This document shows, in pieces, positions 10,905 through 22,306 of a stretch of 64,000 nt of DNA. Position numbers and translations under genes: made by a program. A model generated the notes under the pieces. The model saw only the letters and a list, made by a program, of their open reading frames with translations, searched no databases and was not told the DNA's origin. The stretch is from Craterostigma plantagineum. Lineage: Eukaryota > Streptophyta > Magnoliopsida > Lamiales > Linderniaceae. The stretch lies in the NCBI GenBank assembly GCA_027422505.1, contig JAPQWV010000355.1, forward strand, positions 1 through 64,000. Direction: 5' to 3'. Each line of letters begins with the position of its first letter. The stretch's first letter is position 1.

Positions 10905-13342
10905 GTGACAAAACAGGCCCATGAGGATGCTGAGCATGGCTTATCACCTCACACGGCCACCCCATCAGACACTGAGTCTGATGAGGAGATTCGCTTGATA
11001 AGACGGACTCCAAGGCGCCTAAGCATACCATTCGAGTCCATCTTCACAACTGTCACCACAACATCAGACACAGTGCAGCTTCACACTCCACGTGCTGAGG
11101 ATTCTTCTTCGCTCAATCCTGAGCAGCAGCACGAACTTGCAGCACCAACCGAGGTCGAGATTCAAGTGCCTATTACTACCGACCTTGGCACTCATGTGTC
11201 TGATACATAGGTTCCCACTGAATCTGTCACAACACCCTTAGATACGAATCTTTTAGATTCAAGTCGAGGATTGGGTGGAAGTCTCGACACGTCACAACCT
11301 CAAGTGACGACGAGCCAACCCACGGAGACAGGTATCATCCAAGGGTTGCCAACAGGCGACATCAGTCGACCTGGTCCATCATTGGAGGCTCCTTTCATGT
11401 TCATGATGGAACGACTACAGGCAGCTCTCTCCCGTGCTCTATCTCAGTTCGAGAACCGACTTATGGAGAGAGTCCACTCAGCCTTAAAGATATCCCGACG
11501 TGATATCGCGAAAACACCAATCTCTGAGGGCCAATCGTCAGGACAAACCTCGTAACCCAACCTCACACCCATTCAACCCACACGTTCCATACCCATCCCC
11601 ACACCCATCCCACACACAACCTCATAAACCCCGCAACCGTACCTATCAGCGAACTCCACTCCATTCTAGTTGCCCGTTTACTATAGCTAACCTGCCGAAC
11701 GCTGGAAGAAGAAGATTTATTCCGCTATCTCGTGGATCGTCCTGACCCAACAGACGCATGCCGTGGTCATAGCTCTTGCTCCAAACGTCGACATGATGAC
11801 CCTGACGATCAAGGTCGCCCTAAGGGGGAAAAGAGACCTCGAATAATTACCAGAAGTCAGAGACATGGCTCGGGTACGACACAGACAAGTGCTGGAGCAG
11901 CTGAAACCTTACAACCATCCACTACCCAAACAACTACCACCACGCACCGCACAACCACTCTAACCCAAACCCAATCGAACCACCATCCTTTACATTAAGG
12001 ACGCCTTCATCCACACCCACGACCATAACAAGCCCCTTGCTTCTGGAAGAAGAAGCAAGTGTCGCTATGCTCGTAGCCCTAGCAGCTACTCAAGCTACTC
12101 CCTCGATTGCTCCAGACCAACCGGGTACTTCTGGCCGTGGTGTCAATCCGCACGAATTCCTAGATAAGTGGATGACCCACAGCATGCCCGATGAAGCTCC
12201 AAGACAATGCATCAGGGACGTTCGACAGTTCCTCCAAGTAGCTTCGGTTGACTTAGTCTTAATTGAAAACGAAGAACTTCGGGAAGGTGAAGACCATGAA
12301 CAAATTCCCGCAAGGCTTCCAGAATTAATTGCGCAACGAGCGGCCTCGCCTACAAGACAAATGCCTGGAACCCTTCGGATTGATATGTAGTGGGAAAACA
12401 TAAGGATCAAGATCCCATTCCTGGAAGAAGTTCGTCAAAATATTTGGAGGTCACCGAACAAAATCAAGACGCCGAATGAGTTCGAGCTCAGAGGCATTTC
12501 TCACTGGGAGCAGCAGAAAAAGGATGAGTTATCTTTGGATGCTGACCCAACTCGGACCGGATATGAGGCTGGGAATTCCTAAGGAATGGCTGAAGAGTCA
12601 CTTCAAGGAATTATCCCCAATATGTCAGCTACTTAGTGTCTACTGCACTAAAGGGAGTCTTCCAACGCCGTACTACGTGATAGAGTAGATAGATAGAACT
12701 CGAGAAGAACTAAGAAAGAGCGACCTACCTTATCTTCATGCCAAGAAGGTGTACAAGCTCTACCAACTCTATGTAGAGAAATACAAAGGTCCTCAAGGCT
12801 TTATCAAGAACGAAGGACTCGAGGGAATCTACCGATTCATGTTGCGAAAAGTCAGTACTCTGCAGCCCACTGATAGAATAAAAAAGGTAAACTGATTCGC
12901 ACACGATCTTCAGATGGCTCTGGAGAGCAATATGAATAAGGTCAACATGACGGTCCTGCTCAATCAAGGACCTGAAATCGAAGGGCTTCCAAGCAATCAC
13001 GTACACATCAGCTCAGACCTAGACGTCACCTACCACAATCCAATCGCTAGGTTGATGCTGAAGACTGAGATTCATAAGTTTTGCGATGGGACGCTCAAGG
13101 TGATCAGGTAGAACATAGAGAAGAGATTGGAAGAAATCAGTCGAGAGACAATGCTGAAGCTTCATAGGTTCGTGAGAGAACAACCGCTCCTGATGGAACT
13201 ACTTGATGACATTGAGGAGCGACTGGAGTTGAGGAGCACACTAAGGGACTTCGAGTACGCGTTGGGCTTGCGCAGGTCTTACTACGCCCAACGAAGACAA
13301 ACAACATGGAAGGGCAATCAAGCAAAAAGGGGGAGATTGTAG
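10905..13342 (+). pseudogene. 3' accessory ORF of a copia element (env-like position), degraded
   Basis: A stop-interrupted plus-strand coding region ends just before a polypurine tract and an LTR. The first part (10905-11555) is rich in Ser, Thr and Pro. The last part (12700-13342) is best preserved: one frame is interrupted only by TGA (about 12897) and TAG (13109-13111), and includes KVYKLYQLYVEKYKGPQGF and the end motif LRSTLRDFEYALGLR. A matching end motif ([15 protein letters not shown]) occurs at the same place in the copia element at 51350-53371. Sireviruses can carry an env-like ORF here, so that is the leading idea. No membrane segment or known domain was recognised, and function is unknown. 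Confidence 0.5.
13324..13337 (+). other. polypurine tract of copia element at 10905-13687
   Basis: AAAAAGGGGGAGAT directly precedes the LTR start TGTAGAATAC. The same tract (CAAAGGGGGAGAT) precedes the LTR at 52947. Confidence 0.85.
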
Positions 13343-13687
13343 AATACCCTTTGTAATTGTGCTTTGATTCATTAGCTGTCTTCGTAGATTGGGGTGTTAT
13401 GTGTACTTATCCTTAGTTTAGGACTTACTTGTTATTTATACCAAGTTTGTTTGGTATAAATAGATTTGTAAACATTGTGCTCAATTGAGAATTTTAGTTG
13501 ATTGATCCGAAAGGCTTGCTAATTCATTCCTAGAGAGAGAAAATCAGAAGTCATTCTCTCACTACAGAGATTCTCTCTCGTGTTCTTCATTGGAAGGTTT
13601 TCTATCGAAAATCATTTCATTCAATTCTAATCGATTGCCTTAGAATTATGGCCTAGGATCGTAGAGTTGATATTAGAGGACCTAACA
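13338..13687 (+). repeat. copia 3' LTR, about 350 bp
   Basis: It starts TGTAGAATAC after the polypurine tract and ends GGACCTAACA. The terminus CCTAACA is the inverse of the usual copia start TGTTAGG, suggesting one base was lost at the left end. A TATA-like GGTATAAATAG lies near 13450. No second copy was seen upstream, so the 5' part of this element is gone. Confidence 0.7.
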
Positions 13688-15180
13688 CAGCTGTTTCCCG
13701 GAAGTGAATGGTTAAATGATTAATATACATATGTATACACAAAGTTGATGGTGGTTTATTAAACATACATGTATATAAAATAACGTTGATACTTAGTGTT
13801 AGGTGTTCTACGTAGTTCAATTACGACATGATTAGCTGTTGAGATTATGAATCAGAATTATTCGCATGAGTAAAATACATATACCTAATTGGTAGGAAGA
13901 TTTCTTTAACCACCAAAATCACATTAAATGGATGTGTGTAGGTAGACACTCTACAATAACATCTCTACCACGACACTCTACAATAACATCTCTACAATAC
14001 TTAGCATTCATTTATCATATGCATCCGGGGAAATTAATCCCTTTTTCTTATTATTTAGGGAACTTTTTTACAACAATGGGGCTACAACTTAAAAAAAGCC
14101 ATGCAATATGTAATAAATGACAATTGAAATTGTAGACCTTTTTGGTCCAATGCTTATGAGAGTTTTGACTATTCCAAGTAATTATGTAAATTGCGGGATA
14201 CAACTAAGAAAACTCGATATGTATGATCTATGATGTTTAAGTATGTAAAAATATTCGCTTAAGTGCTTAAATGTGATTTAATTGTTAAGATAATCGAATT
14301 TGTGTGATATTGTGCTTAGCTGGAATATTACTGTGATCACCTGGTTCTGAACGTTCTCATATGAATGGAATCTCACTATGTGCTATATATGAAAAATATA
14401 TTATGTTGAGTGATATGTGAACTGTCTGCGAGATTGAGTTAATTTAGGAAAGAATATCGTTGTGATTACCCGGATATGAATGACTGTATGTTATTTATGG
14501 AAAAGATATTCTGATTGAGCTGAAACGTGATTGAGTTATTTTAGGAAAGACTATCGCTGTGATCACCGGATATGAATGACTGTGTGTTCTATATGGAAAG
14601 GATATTCTGTTTTGAGGCTGTACATGTGACTGAGTTATTCTAGGAAGCATAGTATCCGTTGGGTCCAATCTTGAATGACTTTAAAATCGGTGAATCAATG
14701 ATCGTTCTTTCCTTGTGTGACTAAGGAATTATATGTTGGAAATTTTTAATTAATTACGCTTATATGTGGTAAGATTCTGATTCAGTCTATTTATTGAATG
14801 TGCTGAAATCGGATGAGATCACCATACATGGAAAGTTTGTCTTTACCTTATACTAGGTAGATCAAACATTCCTTGTGCGAATTGGCTATCATTTATTTGG
14901 AAAGAAATCAGTTGATTGACCTTACTATTGATTATATGTTGAGTGAAACTATATATGGAATATGTTGACAACAGATCAGACCACCACAAAAGGAAAGTAA
15001 GTCTGTGGTATTTATGGCAAGTAATCATGCATAACTATTGTGTTGATATGGCTTATTCTTGCATGATCATATGATGTTAATGCACGTGATTCATGAACTT
15101 TCCATTGCCTATTATGTGCTTAACTTTCATTGTGAAGTGTATGCTATTCTTGGATCTATATGATGATACACACTTCACCA
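13688..15180. other. AT-rich non-coding stretch, no gene
   Basis: No open frame here resembles a known protein. It contains a short direct repeat near 13948-13998 (ACACTCTACAATAACATCTC twice) and a degenerate tandem repeat at 14332-14654. The texture resembles a decayed long LTR, but no termini were found. Confidence 0.5.
14332..14654 (+). repeat. degenerate tandem repeat, about 3 units of 98-130 bp
   Basis: Units start at about 14332, 14461 and 14559. Each shares TGTGATYACC, GGATATGAATGACTGT, a GGAAARGATATTCTG block and TTAGGAAAGAMTATC, with indels between copies. No coding potential is visible. Confidence 0.6.
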
Positions 15181-15800
15181 TTGAAGGGTACCAAAACGAA
15201 CACAAAAGCAAGCGAATTCCTTAGAGTGATTGAGTGTTAATTTGCGATTTAATTGTAGTTTGTGTTGAGTACATTTGCAAAATCTGTACCCGTGAGCGAT
15301 CTTTATTATCACCCTACCCTAAAACCCTTCGGACGTGTTTCCTCTCCGGACGTGTTGGGCGCATAAAGGAACACGGTTGGAGTCTTTTGCACGTGGAGGG
15401 ACGAATATGGTGGATTCAGTGGTCCTTCGGTAGCGAGTTGTGTCCAGTCGGGAAATTGGTTTCCTAGGTAAACGACGTGGAAAGAAACTCGGCATGCGAT
15501 AGCCTAGGTGGATGTCTAGTTTCCAAAGTGCTTCGGTTGTGTAAGGGTCGATCATTTTGTAACCATAACTGGTAATACTTAGTGATTGATTGGAACTCTT
15601 GGGGGGAGGACGAGCCCAACGACATGATTAAACCCCAGTTGGGGATATAACCTGTATAAAATCCCGAATCACTTCACTTTCACTTTTGAAACAGAGTTAG
15701 GGATATAACGTTGATACTATTATTATTTTCCAGGAAATAATGCACTCTGCAATATCTTCGTAAAGAAAAGTATTTTTCATAGAAGAACAAGCCAAAATTT
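15180..15800 (+). repeat. possible 5' LTR end of Sirevirus-like copia element
   Basis: This non-coding stretch lies directly before a copia leader and PBS and carries a composition like Sirevirus LTR tails (GGGGATATAACCTG, AACGTTGATACTATTA). A C-rich segment (CACACCCCTCCTCCCCTC, about 15814-15831) next to the PBS is also typical of Sirevirus leaders. The left boundary was not found and no second LTR copy was seen, so this is inference. Confidence 0.35.
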
Positions 15801-15852
15801 TTATAGCCTAATTCACACCCCTCCTCCCCTCTTATGCATATTTACACTTCAA

Positions 15853-15865
15853 TTGGTATTAGAGC
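15853..15865 (+). other. copia primer-binding site
   Basis: TTGGTATTAGAGC matches the initiator-Met tRNA primer site TTGGTATCAGAGC with one C-to-T change, and lies 28 bp before the gag ATG. Confidence 0.75.
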
Positions 15866-15892
15866 CTAATTAACACGCCTGAGTAAGATCTA

Positions 15893-16541
15893 ATGGCATT
15901 TTCGAGTGTTGATGTATTTACGGAGGGTCAATCCCACTCCGGCCGCCACTCTTTGATGGAACGAACTACGCAGTATGGAAGAATCGTATGATCGAATTTC
16001 TGATTGCTGTTGACTATGATCTTTCGGAGACAATCATCAATGGACCATATACGGCTAATAAAACCGATGGACCCCAAAGGCCGCTAAAGATTACACTGCT
16101 GATGACAAAAAAGGAATCACGCGAAACGCAAAGGCGAAACGTGCTCGCATGGACACTCACACAGGAATAATACATTCGGGTTAGTTCTTGCTCATCGGCA
16201 AAGCCTATGTGGGATATGCTCCAAGTTACTCATGAAGAAACTCAACGAGTTGTGCAAGAAAGACTGGCTCTGCTCACTCATCAGTACGAACTATTCTCAA
16301 TGTAATCTAACAAGAATATAAGCCAGATGTATGCCAGATTCATGGGAATCATCAACCAAATGTTCTCTCTTGGAAAGAAGGTTCACGACTGTAAACAAGT
16401 CATGACTGTAAACAAGTCATAAAGATACTGAGATCACAACCACGAGAATGGAATGCCAAGATTATTGCCATCTACGAAGCAAAGGATCTGGAAGCACTTA
16501 GCATCTCCAAACTGATTGGATCTCTTATCTGTTACGAGATG
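15893..16541 (+). pseudogene. Sirevirus-like copia gag, truncated at 16541
   Basis: After the ATG at 15893 the frame shifts within 60 bp to give RPPLFDGTNYAVWKNRMIEF, the standard start of copia gag. SAKPMWDMLQVTHE, QERLALLTHQYELF and AKIIAIYEAKDLEAL then SKLIGSLICYEM follow, all recognisable gag landmarks. In-frame stops are present (near 16170 and 16303). The gag breaks off at about 16541, where minus-strand Athila protease sequence starts, so the rest of this element is missing. Confidence 0.82.
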
Positions 16542-18697
16542 ATTTTGAACATAGAATACGGCATAAGATTAATGCTAGCGCCTAGGTCTGCTAACGCACG
16601 CTCAATCACTAAATCTCCTATAAGACAGGGAATAGTAAAACTCCCTGGATCCTTGAGCTTCTTAGGGATCTTGCTTTGGAGAATTGACGAGCACTCTCCT
16701 CGTAGGCAGACGGTGGAGACGTGTTCGAGCTTCCTTCTGTTCGTCAGCAGGTCCTTCAAGAACTTGGCGAAGCTGGGCATCTGCGTAATAGCTTCAACAA
16801 AGGGTAGGTTAATATGCAATTCTTTACACATACCCATAAATTTACCAAACTGAGCCTCGTTCTTGTCCTTCTTCAGTCGAGCCGGGTATGGGATCTTCGG
16901 CTGGTATGGCTTCACTGGTGGCTGCTGGATCTCCGTCACCTTTTCCTTCTCGGGCTCGACCTTCTCCTTCTCAGCGTCGGCCTTCTCGACATCGTCGCCC
17001 CTGATTTCTTCAACTTCGGGCTCGTCGTGGCTCTCAAAGTTGACATTCTCCCTGGCCTTCTTTTTGACGGGCACTTCTTGCAATTCTCGCCCATTCCTCA
17101 GCGTCACCGCCTTGCAGTACTCCTTAGGATTCGGCTCGGTGTAGCTTGGGAGCGATCCCTGGGTACGCCCAGCCAACTGCTTCGCCATCTGGCCCATTTG
17201 CTGCTCCAGCTTCTTGAGCGAGGCATCTGTGTTCTGAGCACGCAAGTCGTTCGCCTCAATATACTCCTCCATCTTCGTCATACGGCTCTCGTGGGCCGCG
17301 GTGGTGCTACTGAAATTCGTGAGGAGTGTCTTCATCATGTCCTTCATCTCCCTCATGTCGTCGGATCCTCCCGCGGCGCGTTCTGGTACTGTCGTGGTGG
17401 CCCGTTCTGGAATCCGGAAGGTCTGAGCTGAAATCCTGGTGGTCCTTGGCTCTGATGGTTCTGATTCCCGTACGCCAGGTTTGGATGTGCCCGGGGCTGG
17501 AAACTTCGTTGGCCGCCTTGGTAATTTCCCATATAATCTACGTGTTCCAGTGGCTGCCCAAGTTGGCAATCTGAGGTCTCGTGGGCTGCGCCGCAAATCC
17601 CGCATAATGGTACGTAAGGCGTGTGCTGTGTCGGTGTGGTGGTGGTAACGGCGTTCACGGGCTGAGTCTGCCCGGACTTGGGAAGCAATGCACCAATCAC
17701 CGTCTGCAACTGAGAGTTCGTCGAGGCGAGTTGTTGCTGGAGCGCCTCGATCTTAGAGTTAGTAGCCGTCTCCTCGCTCACTCCAAAGACGCATGTCGTC
17801 TTCATCCTGGTATTGCCCCTCATGAAACTGTTCCTCGAGTAGTCCTCAATCAAATTCCATGCGTCGGTGGCGTTGAGCTTCACGAGCCCTCCTCCTGCGG
17901 CTCCGTCTAACATATGGACCGTCTGATCATTGAGACCCTCGTGGAATCGGTTGATCTGGGCTGCCTTCGACATCCCGTGCTGTGGGCACCTCTTCAGTAG
18001 CGCCTTGTAACGCTCCCACACCTCATACAAGTTTTCGGAGTCCTTCTGGTGGAACAGAGAAATCTCCGTCTTCAATCTTAACACCTTTGTGAGTGGGAAG
18101 TAGTGGTTGATGAAGGCGGCTCGCATCTCCTCCCAGGTAGTGATCGATCTGGGCGACAACATATCCAACCAGTCTCTCGCTCTGAACTTGAGCGAGAACG
18201 GAAACAGCATAAGTTTGATTGCATCGCCTGGGACACCGTTGATCTTGATAGTCGGTCACCGTTAGAAACGCCTTCAGATGGGAGTAAGGGTCGTCATCTG
18301 GGTTGCCCTCAAACTGGGCCGTCTGAAAGATCATCTGAAGCCAAGAGTGCTTCAGCTCGAAGTTGTTGTTCCCGATCGACGGGATGACAATCGCCGACTC
18401 CGTACCGCCTAGCACGGCATTCTTGAGGAGGTCCTGAAGTGATGGTTCCTCCTCGGGAATGTTACGGACGGGCACTCGGTGGTCCGCCATATCTACTTCT
18501 GTGTAGGGACTATCTACGGCTGCCTCTACACGTGAATTTTGGATGGATTCCTGCGAACTATCCTCTGAATAGCTAACTAAGTGGTCCTGAGAGCTAGTGG
18601 ATGCTCCTTCGGTATCGTACTTAAGCTTCCTTCGCAACTTTCGTTCGAAATCCGGGTCGGCTTCAACGATGGGGCTCGATGGATGGCTTCGGGTCAT
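16541..18697 (-). pseudogene. Athila-type gag-protease, one or more frameshifts, truncated
   Basis: The minus strand opens with MTRSHPSSPIVEADPDFERK at 18697. The retrotransposon gag domain includes FELKHSWLQMIFQTAQFEG, then after a frameshift near 18230 continues with FPFSLKFRARDWLDML, TTWEEMRAAFINHYFP and YEVWERYKALLKRCPQHG. A CGICGAAHETSDC zinc knuckle lies near 17595-17555. The second half has a Glu/Lys-rich linker, then protease sequence ERALADLGASINLMPYSMF, where DLG is the usual form in Athila. It stops at the junction at 16541. Frames overlap between 17353 and 17605, suggesting another frameshift there. Confidence 0.87.
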
Positions 18698-18904
18698 TCA
18701 CCGCTGAATCGTACCTACAATGAGTGAGAAATAAAGATTAGCGAAAAAGTAAACAAATACGACGAATAAAAATACGAAATCAATAACGACGCAGGAAAAC
18801 AACTAATGCAAATAACACAAATAACGCAAACAGTAAAAGCAAAGAAAACGTCGAAATCACAGTGGCTAAAGTACCGAACTACGGTGTTCCTAATATCAAT
18901 TTAT

Positions 18905-18923
18905 TCCCCGGCAACGGCGCCAA
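18905..18923 (-). other. Athila primer-binding site (Asp tRNA type)
   Basis: The minus strand reads TGGCGCCGTTGCCGGGGAA, the characteristic Athila primer site. It sits a few bases after the LTR end GTGTCGATCA. Confidence 0.88.
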
Positions 18924-18928
18924 AAACT

Positions 18929-20479
18929 TGATCGACACGCGGTGTGTGAATGAAAAGTGCGACAAGTAATAATTAAAAGGATTACCTAATTACTATCACC
19001 AACGTGCGATAGGCAGTGAACCTATCGTTTGTAGTGCAGCAACGTGAGTAAACGAGTATCGAACACAAGGAACAAATCAAGTACTAGTAATGACCTATCG
19101 ACTCGATATTTAGCCTAAATAAAATACGCAAATTGTTTGACGACTTAACCTAACAGATCACTCCTAAATCAACTAGAGATTCAAATAACACGCTTAAAAC
19201 TGATACGAAGCTTCGATAATAAAGATGTGCTCGGGATTCGATTCCCGCTAGGTGTTATCGACTAAGACAATAAAATCGTCCTACGTGATCTTGACTAAAT
19301 CACAGTAATTTCCTACCCGCTCGCGAATTTGTTGTCGCCCTAAACGCTCGCGGGGATCTAAGATTCAATAATTACTAACGGCGAGGATCGAGTATTTGCT
19401 TTCGCCCTATACCCGAATCCTATCTTCTATGAACGGCCTAAACGTTGTTTAGCTGTCGCCCTAAACGTTTTTCCATAACACATAGACATATTAAAGCGAC
19501 GAAACATATTCATAGAACGATAAATAGTCAAAAACACAAAGTCACGATAATATACGTCTTAAGTACGACTAATCCTAGCGTTCATCTAATCCCAAACACA
19601 AACGGGATTTAGCTACGCATAATAGACGAGAGAACAACGAGGAAATTAGAGAACAGAGAAGGAAGACTCATGATCTTGAATACTGGCGAATTATCGGCGC
19701 TTGCTTGATAAATCTTCGTTCTCTGATCAATTGGGCGTGATTACGTCGTTGCTCCGTCTCTTGCGCTCCGGGATGTAATTCCTTGTTCTTTTAGCCCTAA
19801 ATTCGTCCCTAGATGATTTGGATTTGATCTCTGGTAAGTTGTGTCTTTTTCGGGGTCGAATTTGGGCTTTTTATACTGATTTCCGTGTCGGTCACGGCCT
19901 GGGACATGGGCCATCACGGCCGTGACCAACATCCCCTGCGTCTCGCGCATTCTGCCTTCTGTCACGGCCACGTGCATCGCACGTCACAGCCGTGACCATC
20001 ATCAGCGCATCCCTCTGCCTTGCGTCACGGCCACGTGCGTTGCATGTCACGGCCGTGACCTTCATTAGCCGCACTCTCTGTCCTCGGTCACGGCCACGTG
20101 CATTGCACGTCACGGCCGTGACCGCCATCCATCTCGCCCTCTGCCCCTCGTCGCGGCCGTGACGCTTAATGCGTCTGGCCGTGACCGAGGGCAGTTTCTG
20201 CCTTTTCGCGCCGTTTTGCCTCGTTTTCGCTCCTTTTCGCCCGAAACTCGTCCTAAGCTCCTTCAACAATAAAACAAATGTAAATATATCGAATAAATGC
20301 ATAAAATGATTGCTAACGCTTTATTATACCCCGAATAAATATTACGATATGCGTTTATCAATCTCCAAGGCTTTGAATAACGTTGAATCCTCATCTGCCT
20401 CATTTGATAGCGATTACAGCTCTTAGAACTTCGAATCCTAGTGATCTCCTAGCTCTAGTATGCCTAGTTCTAGTCTACA
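18929..20479 (-). repeat. Athila 5' LTR, about 1.55 kb
   Basis: The plus-strand left end is TGATCGACACGCGG next to the PBS; the right end is placed at CTAGTCTACA (20479), giving minus-strand TG...CA termini. The right boundary is by pattern only, since no partner LTR is present. It contains an array of palindromic 63-bp repeats at 19891-20195. Confidence 0.65.
19891..20195. repeat. tandem array of 63-bp palindromic G-box units in Athila LTR
   Basis: Units begin GTCACGGCC at 19891, 19961, 20024, 20087 and 20150; the last three spacings are exactly 63 bp. The core pairs GTCACGGCCACGTG with an inverted half CACGTCACGGCCGTGAC, so each full unit can fold or bind dimeric factors, and carries the G-box CACGTG. 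Confidence 0.9.
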
Positions 20480-20605
20480 CCTAGTACTAAGTTCTTTTAT
20501 TTTGCTGGTTTTTGGGTTGGTAGGTCATGGTTGTTTGTAGGTTTTGGTAGGTTGGTGGTGTTTTGGGTCGCTGCTGAAAGGGGAGAATTTAGGGTGGCGG
20601 CTCCT
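20480..20605. other. unassigned spacer between two elements
   Basis: A G/T-rich 126-bp stretch (GGTTTTTGGGTTGGTAGG) matches neither the Athila LTR nor the Tat LTR by eye. Confidence 0.4.
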
Positions 20606-21414
20606 TTTTAGACAGCTCCTCAATCATCCTTTCCAAACAGCTCCTCGGGTGGCGGCTCGGTCCCTCTTGCCAGCTGGCTTAATGGGGCTCCTCGGGGAAT
20701 TTTGCCCGACAATGGACTGGGGCTCCTTGAGCACTCTTGTCAGGTAGCTTTCTGACTGGTCCTCTTTCTTCTTCCCGGTTTGTCCTCTTTCCTCTTACTA
20801 GGTTGCCCTCTTTTCTCTTTCTAGTCAGTCCACATTCCTCTTGTTTCTCTTCCCTCTTCCTGGTTCGTCCTCTTCGCTCTTCTTGATCCGTCCTCTTCCT
20901 ACTAACTGGTTCGTCCTCTTCCCTCTTCTGGTTTGTCCTCTTGCTTCTTCCTGGTCCGTCCTCTTCCCTTTTCCTTGTCCGTCCTATTTTCTCTTGGTTC
21001 TCTTCCCTTTTCCTGGTTCGTCCTCTTTCCTCGTCCTGGTCCGCCCTCTTCCTACTTCTTGGTTCATTCCCTTCCCTCTTTCTGATTCGTCCTCTTGCTT
21101 CTTCCTGGTTCGTCCTCTTCCCTTTTCTTGGTCCGTCCTCTTACCTCTTTCCATATCTCAAAGGACTCTTCTTATCAACCTTTGGGCGTATTTTCCCGAG
21201 GTGGTGGCATACCTCCTGTCCCTCGGGTATGTTTCCCAAGGGGGTGGCATACCTTCCGTCCCTCTAACATGTTTTCCCGAGGGATCTCCGCCATAGGGTT
21301 GCATTTCTTCGTGAGCTCCTTCTTCCCTCACAAAGCTTCCCGCCTAATTCCATTTATGTTGTTTTAACTGCTTCTGAGTATTTCGTCAAGACCCGAAAAA
21401 ATCTGGGGGTAACA
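20606..21414 (-). repeat. Tat element 3' LTR, truncated at its left end
   Basis: From about 20606 it aligns with 29125-29892, including CCAGCTGGCTTAATGGGGCT, the pyrimidine-rich CGTCCTCTTCCCT repeats, and the terminus GGGGGTAACA (21414). The part matching 23692-24229 of the other LTR is absent. Confidence 0.88.
20755..21170. repeat. pyrimidine-rich imperfect tandem repeat in Tat LTR
   Basis: Repeats of about 18-24 bp built on TTCCTGGTYCGTCCTCTT. The same block is in the partner LTR at 29265-29640. Long open frames through it are a by-product of the repeat and do not resemble proteins. Confidence 0.85.
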
Positions 21415-21428
21415 ATAGTCCCCCTCTT
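21415..21428 (-). other. polypurine tract of Tat element
   Basis: The minus strand reads AAGAGGGGGACTAT immediately before the LTR start TGTTACCCCC. Confidence 0.82.
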
Positions 21429-21589
21429 AAATAGTACAAAAGAGTAGTGAATTTGGACGTAAAAGTAGTGACGAAATGCTCAAAAGTGGTCGGGCGTAGG
21501 TGTCGAGGCGTCGCTCGGGTCGGGGAGGTAAAGGTTGTAGCAGAATTCATGTCATGGGCGCATGCTCTCGAGCCTTGGGTGAGGACTTT

Positions 21590-22110
21590 GTGCCTCATTC
21601 GAGGGCTTACCCAAGGGCTTTTGTGCCTCATCCGAAGGCTTTGCTGCCTCATCCGAGGGCTTTGGTACCTCGCCTGAGGGGTTTATACCTCATCTGAGGG
21701 CTTTAGTGCCTCATACCCGAGGGCTTTGTCTTTATTCCTGCTCGGTCCGCGAGCATGCCTCATCCGAGGGCTTGCCTCATCTGAGGGCTTTTTCTTCATT
21801 CCTGCTCTGTCCGCGAGCATGCCTCGTCTGAGGGCCTTTTCTTCATTCATGCTCTATTCGCGAGCATGCCTCATCCGAGGGCTTTTCCTTCATTTCTGCT
21901 TTGTCCGTGAGTATGCCACATCCGAGGGCTTTACTGCCTCATCCCAGGGCCTTTTCTTCATTCCTGCTCTATCCGCAAGCATGCCTCATCCGAGGGTTTT
22001 AGTGCCTCATTCGAGGGCTTTGTTTCCTTTCCTATTCTGTTCGCGAGCATGCCTCATCCGAGGGCTTTTTCTTTTTTCCCGCTCCGTCCGCGAGCATGCC
22101 TCATCCGATT
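21590..22110. repeat. imperfect tandem repeat before the Tat 3' LTR
   Basis: Repeats of GCCTCATCCGAGGGCTTT alternate with CTGCTCTGTCCGCGAGCAT, more than ten times. Tat-group elements often carry such arrays between the coding region and the 3' LTR. Confidence 0.85.
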
Positions 22111-22306
22111 ATAATTTTTATTTCTTGAGCAACCTCGCAGGGAGAAATAAAATACATTTCATTGAGATGTAATATATACATGCAGAGGAAATTCAGAAAT
22201 TGAAGGACTAAGAAATGAATCAAAATTACTCCCCTAGGGGTCAATATCTCCCTAGCACTAAGCGGTGCGTCTCTAAGGGGATCACACCTTGTCAGGCTTT
22301 TGCACC

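Larger units (their letters stand above)
16541..20479 (-). mobile_element. Athila-type Ty3/gypsy element, 5' half only
   Basis: On the minus strand this is LTR (20479-18929), primer-binding site (18923-18905), gag and protease, ending abruptly at 16541 before RT. Athila identity rests on the Asp-tRNA type PBS, the CX2CX3HX4C knuckle, and the DLGAS protease motif. The truncation joins a plus-strand copia gag without recognisable termini, indicating a deletion or illegitimate recombination rather than a clean insertion. Confidence 0.85.

Noticed and set aside
16814..17431. 205-codon plus-strand open frame rich in Leu
   Set aside because: It is the antisense shadow of the Athila gag-protease coding region.
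20841..21296. Long open frames (also 20941-21367) giving a hydrophobic Leu/Pro/Ser-rich protein
   Set aside because: They are translations of pyrimidine-rich tandem repeats in an LTR and occur in several frames; the same happens at 29366-29845 in the partner LTR.
21726..22172. 148-codon open frame with repeated peptide
   Set aside because: It follows the GCCTCATCCGAGGGCTTT tandem repeat in the 3' segment of the Tat element; no domain and wrong strand for the element.
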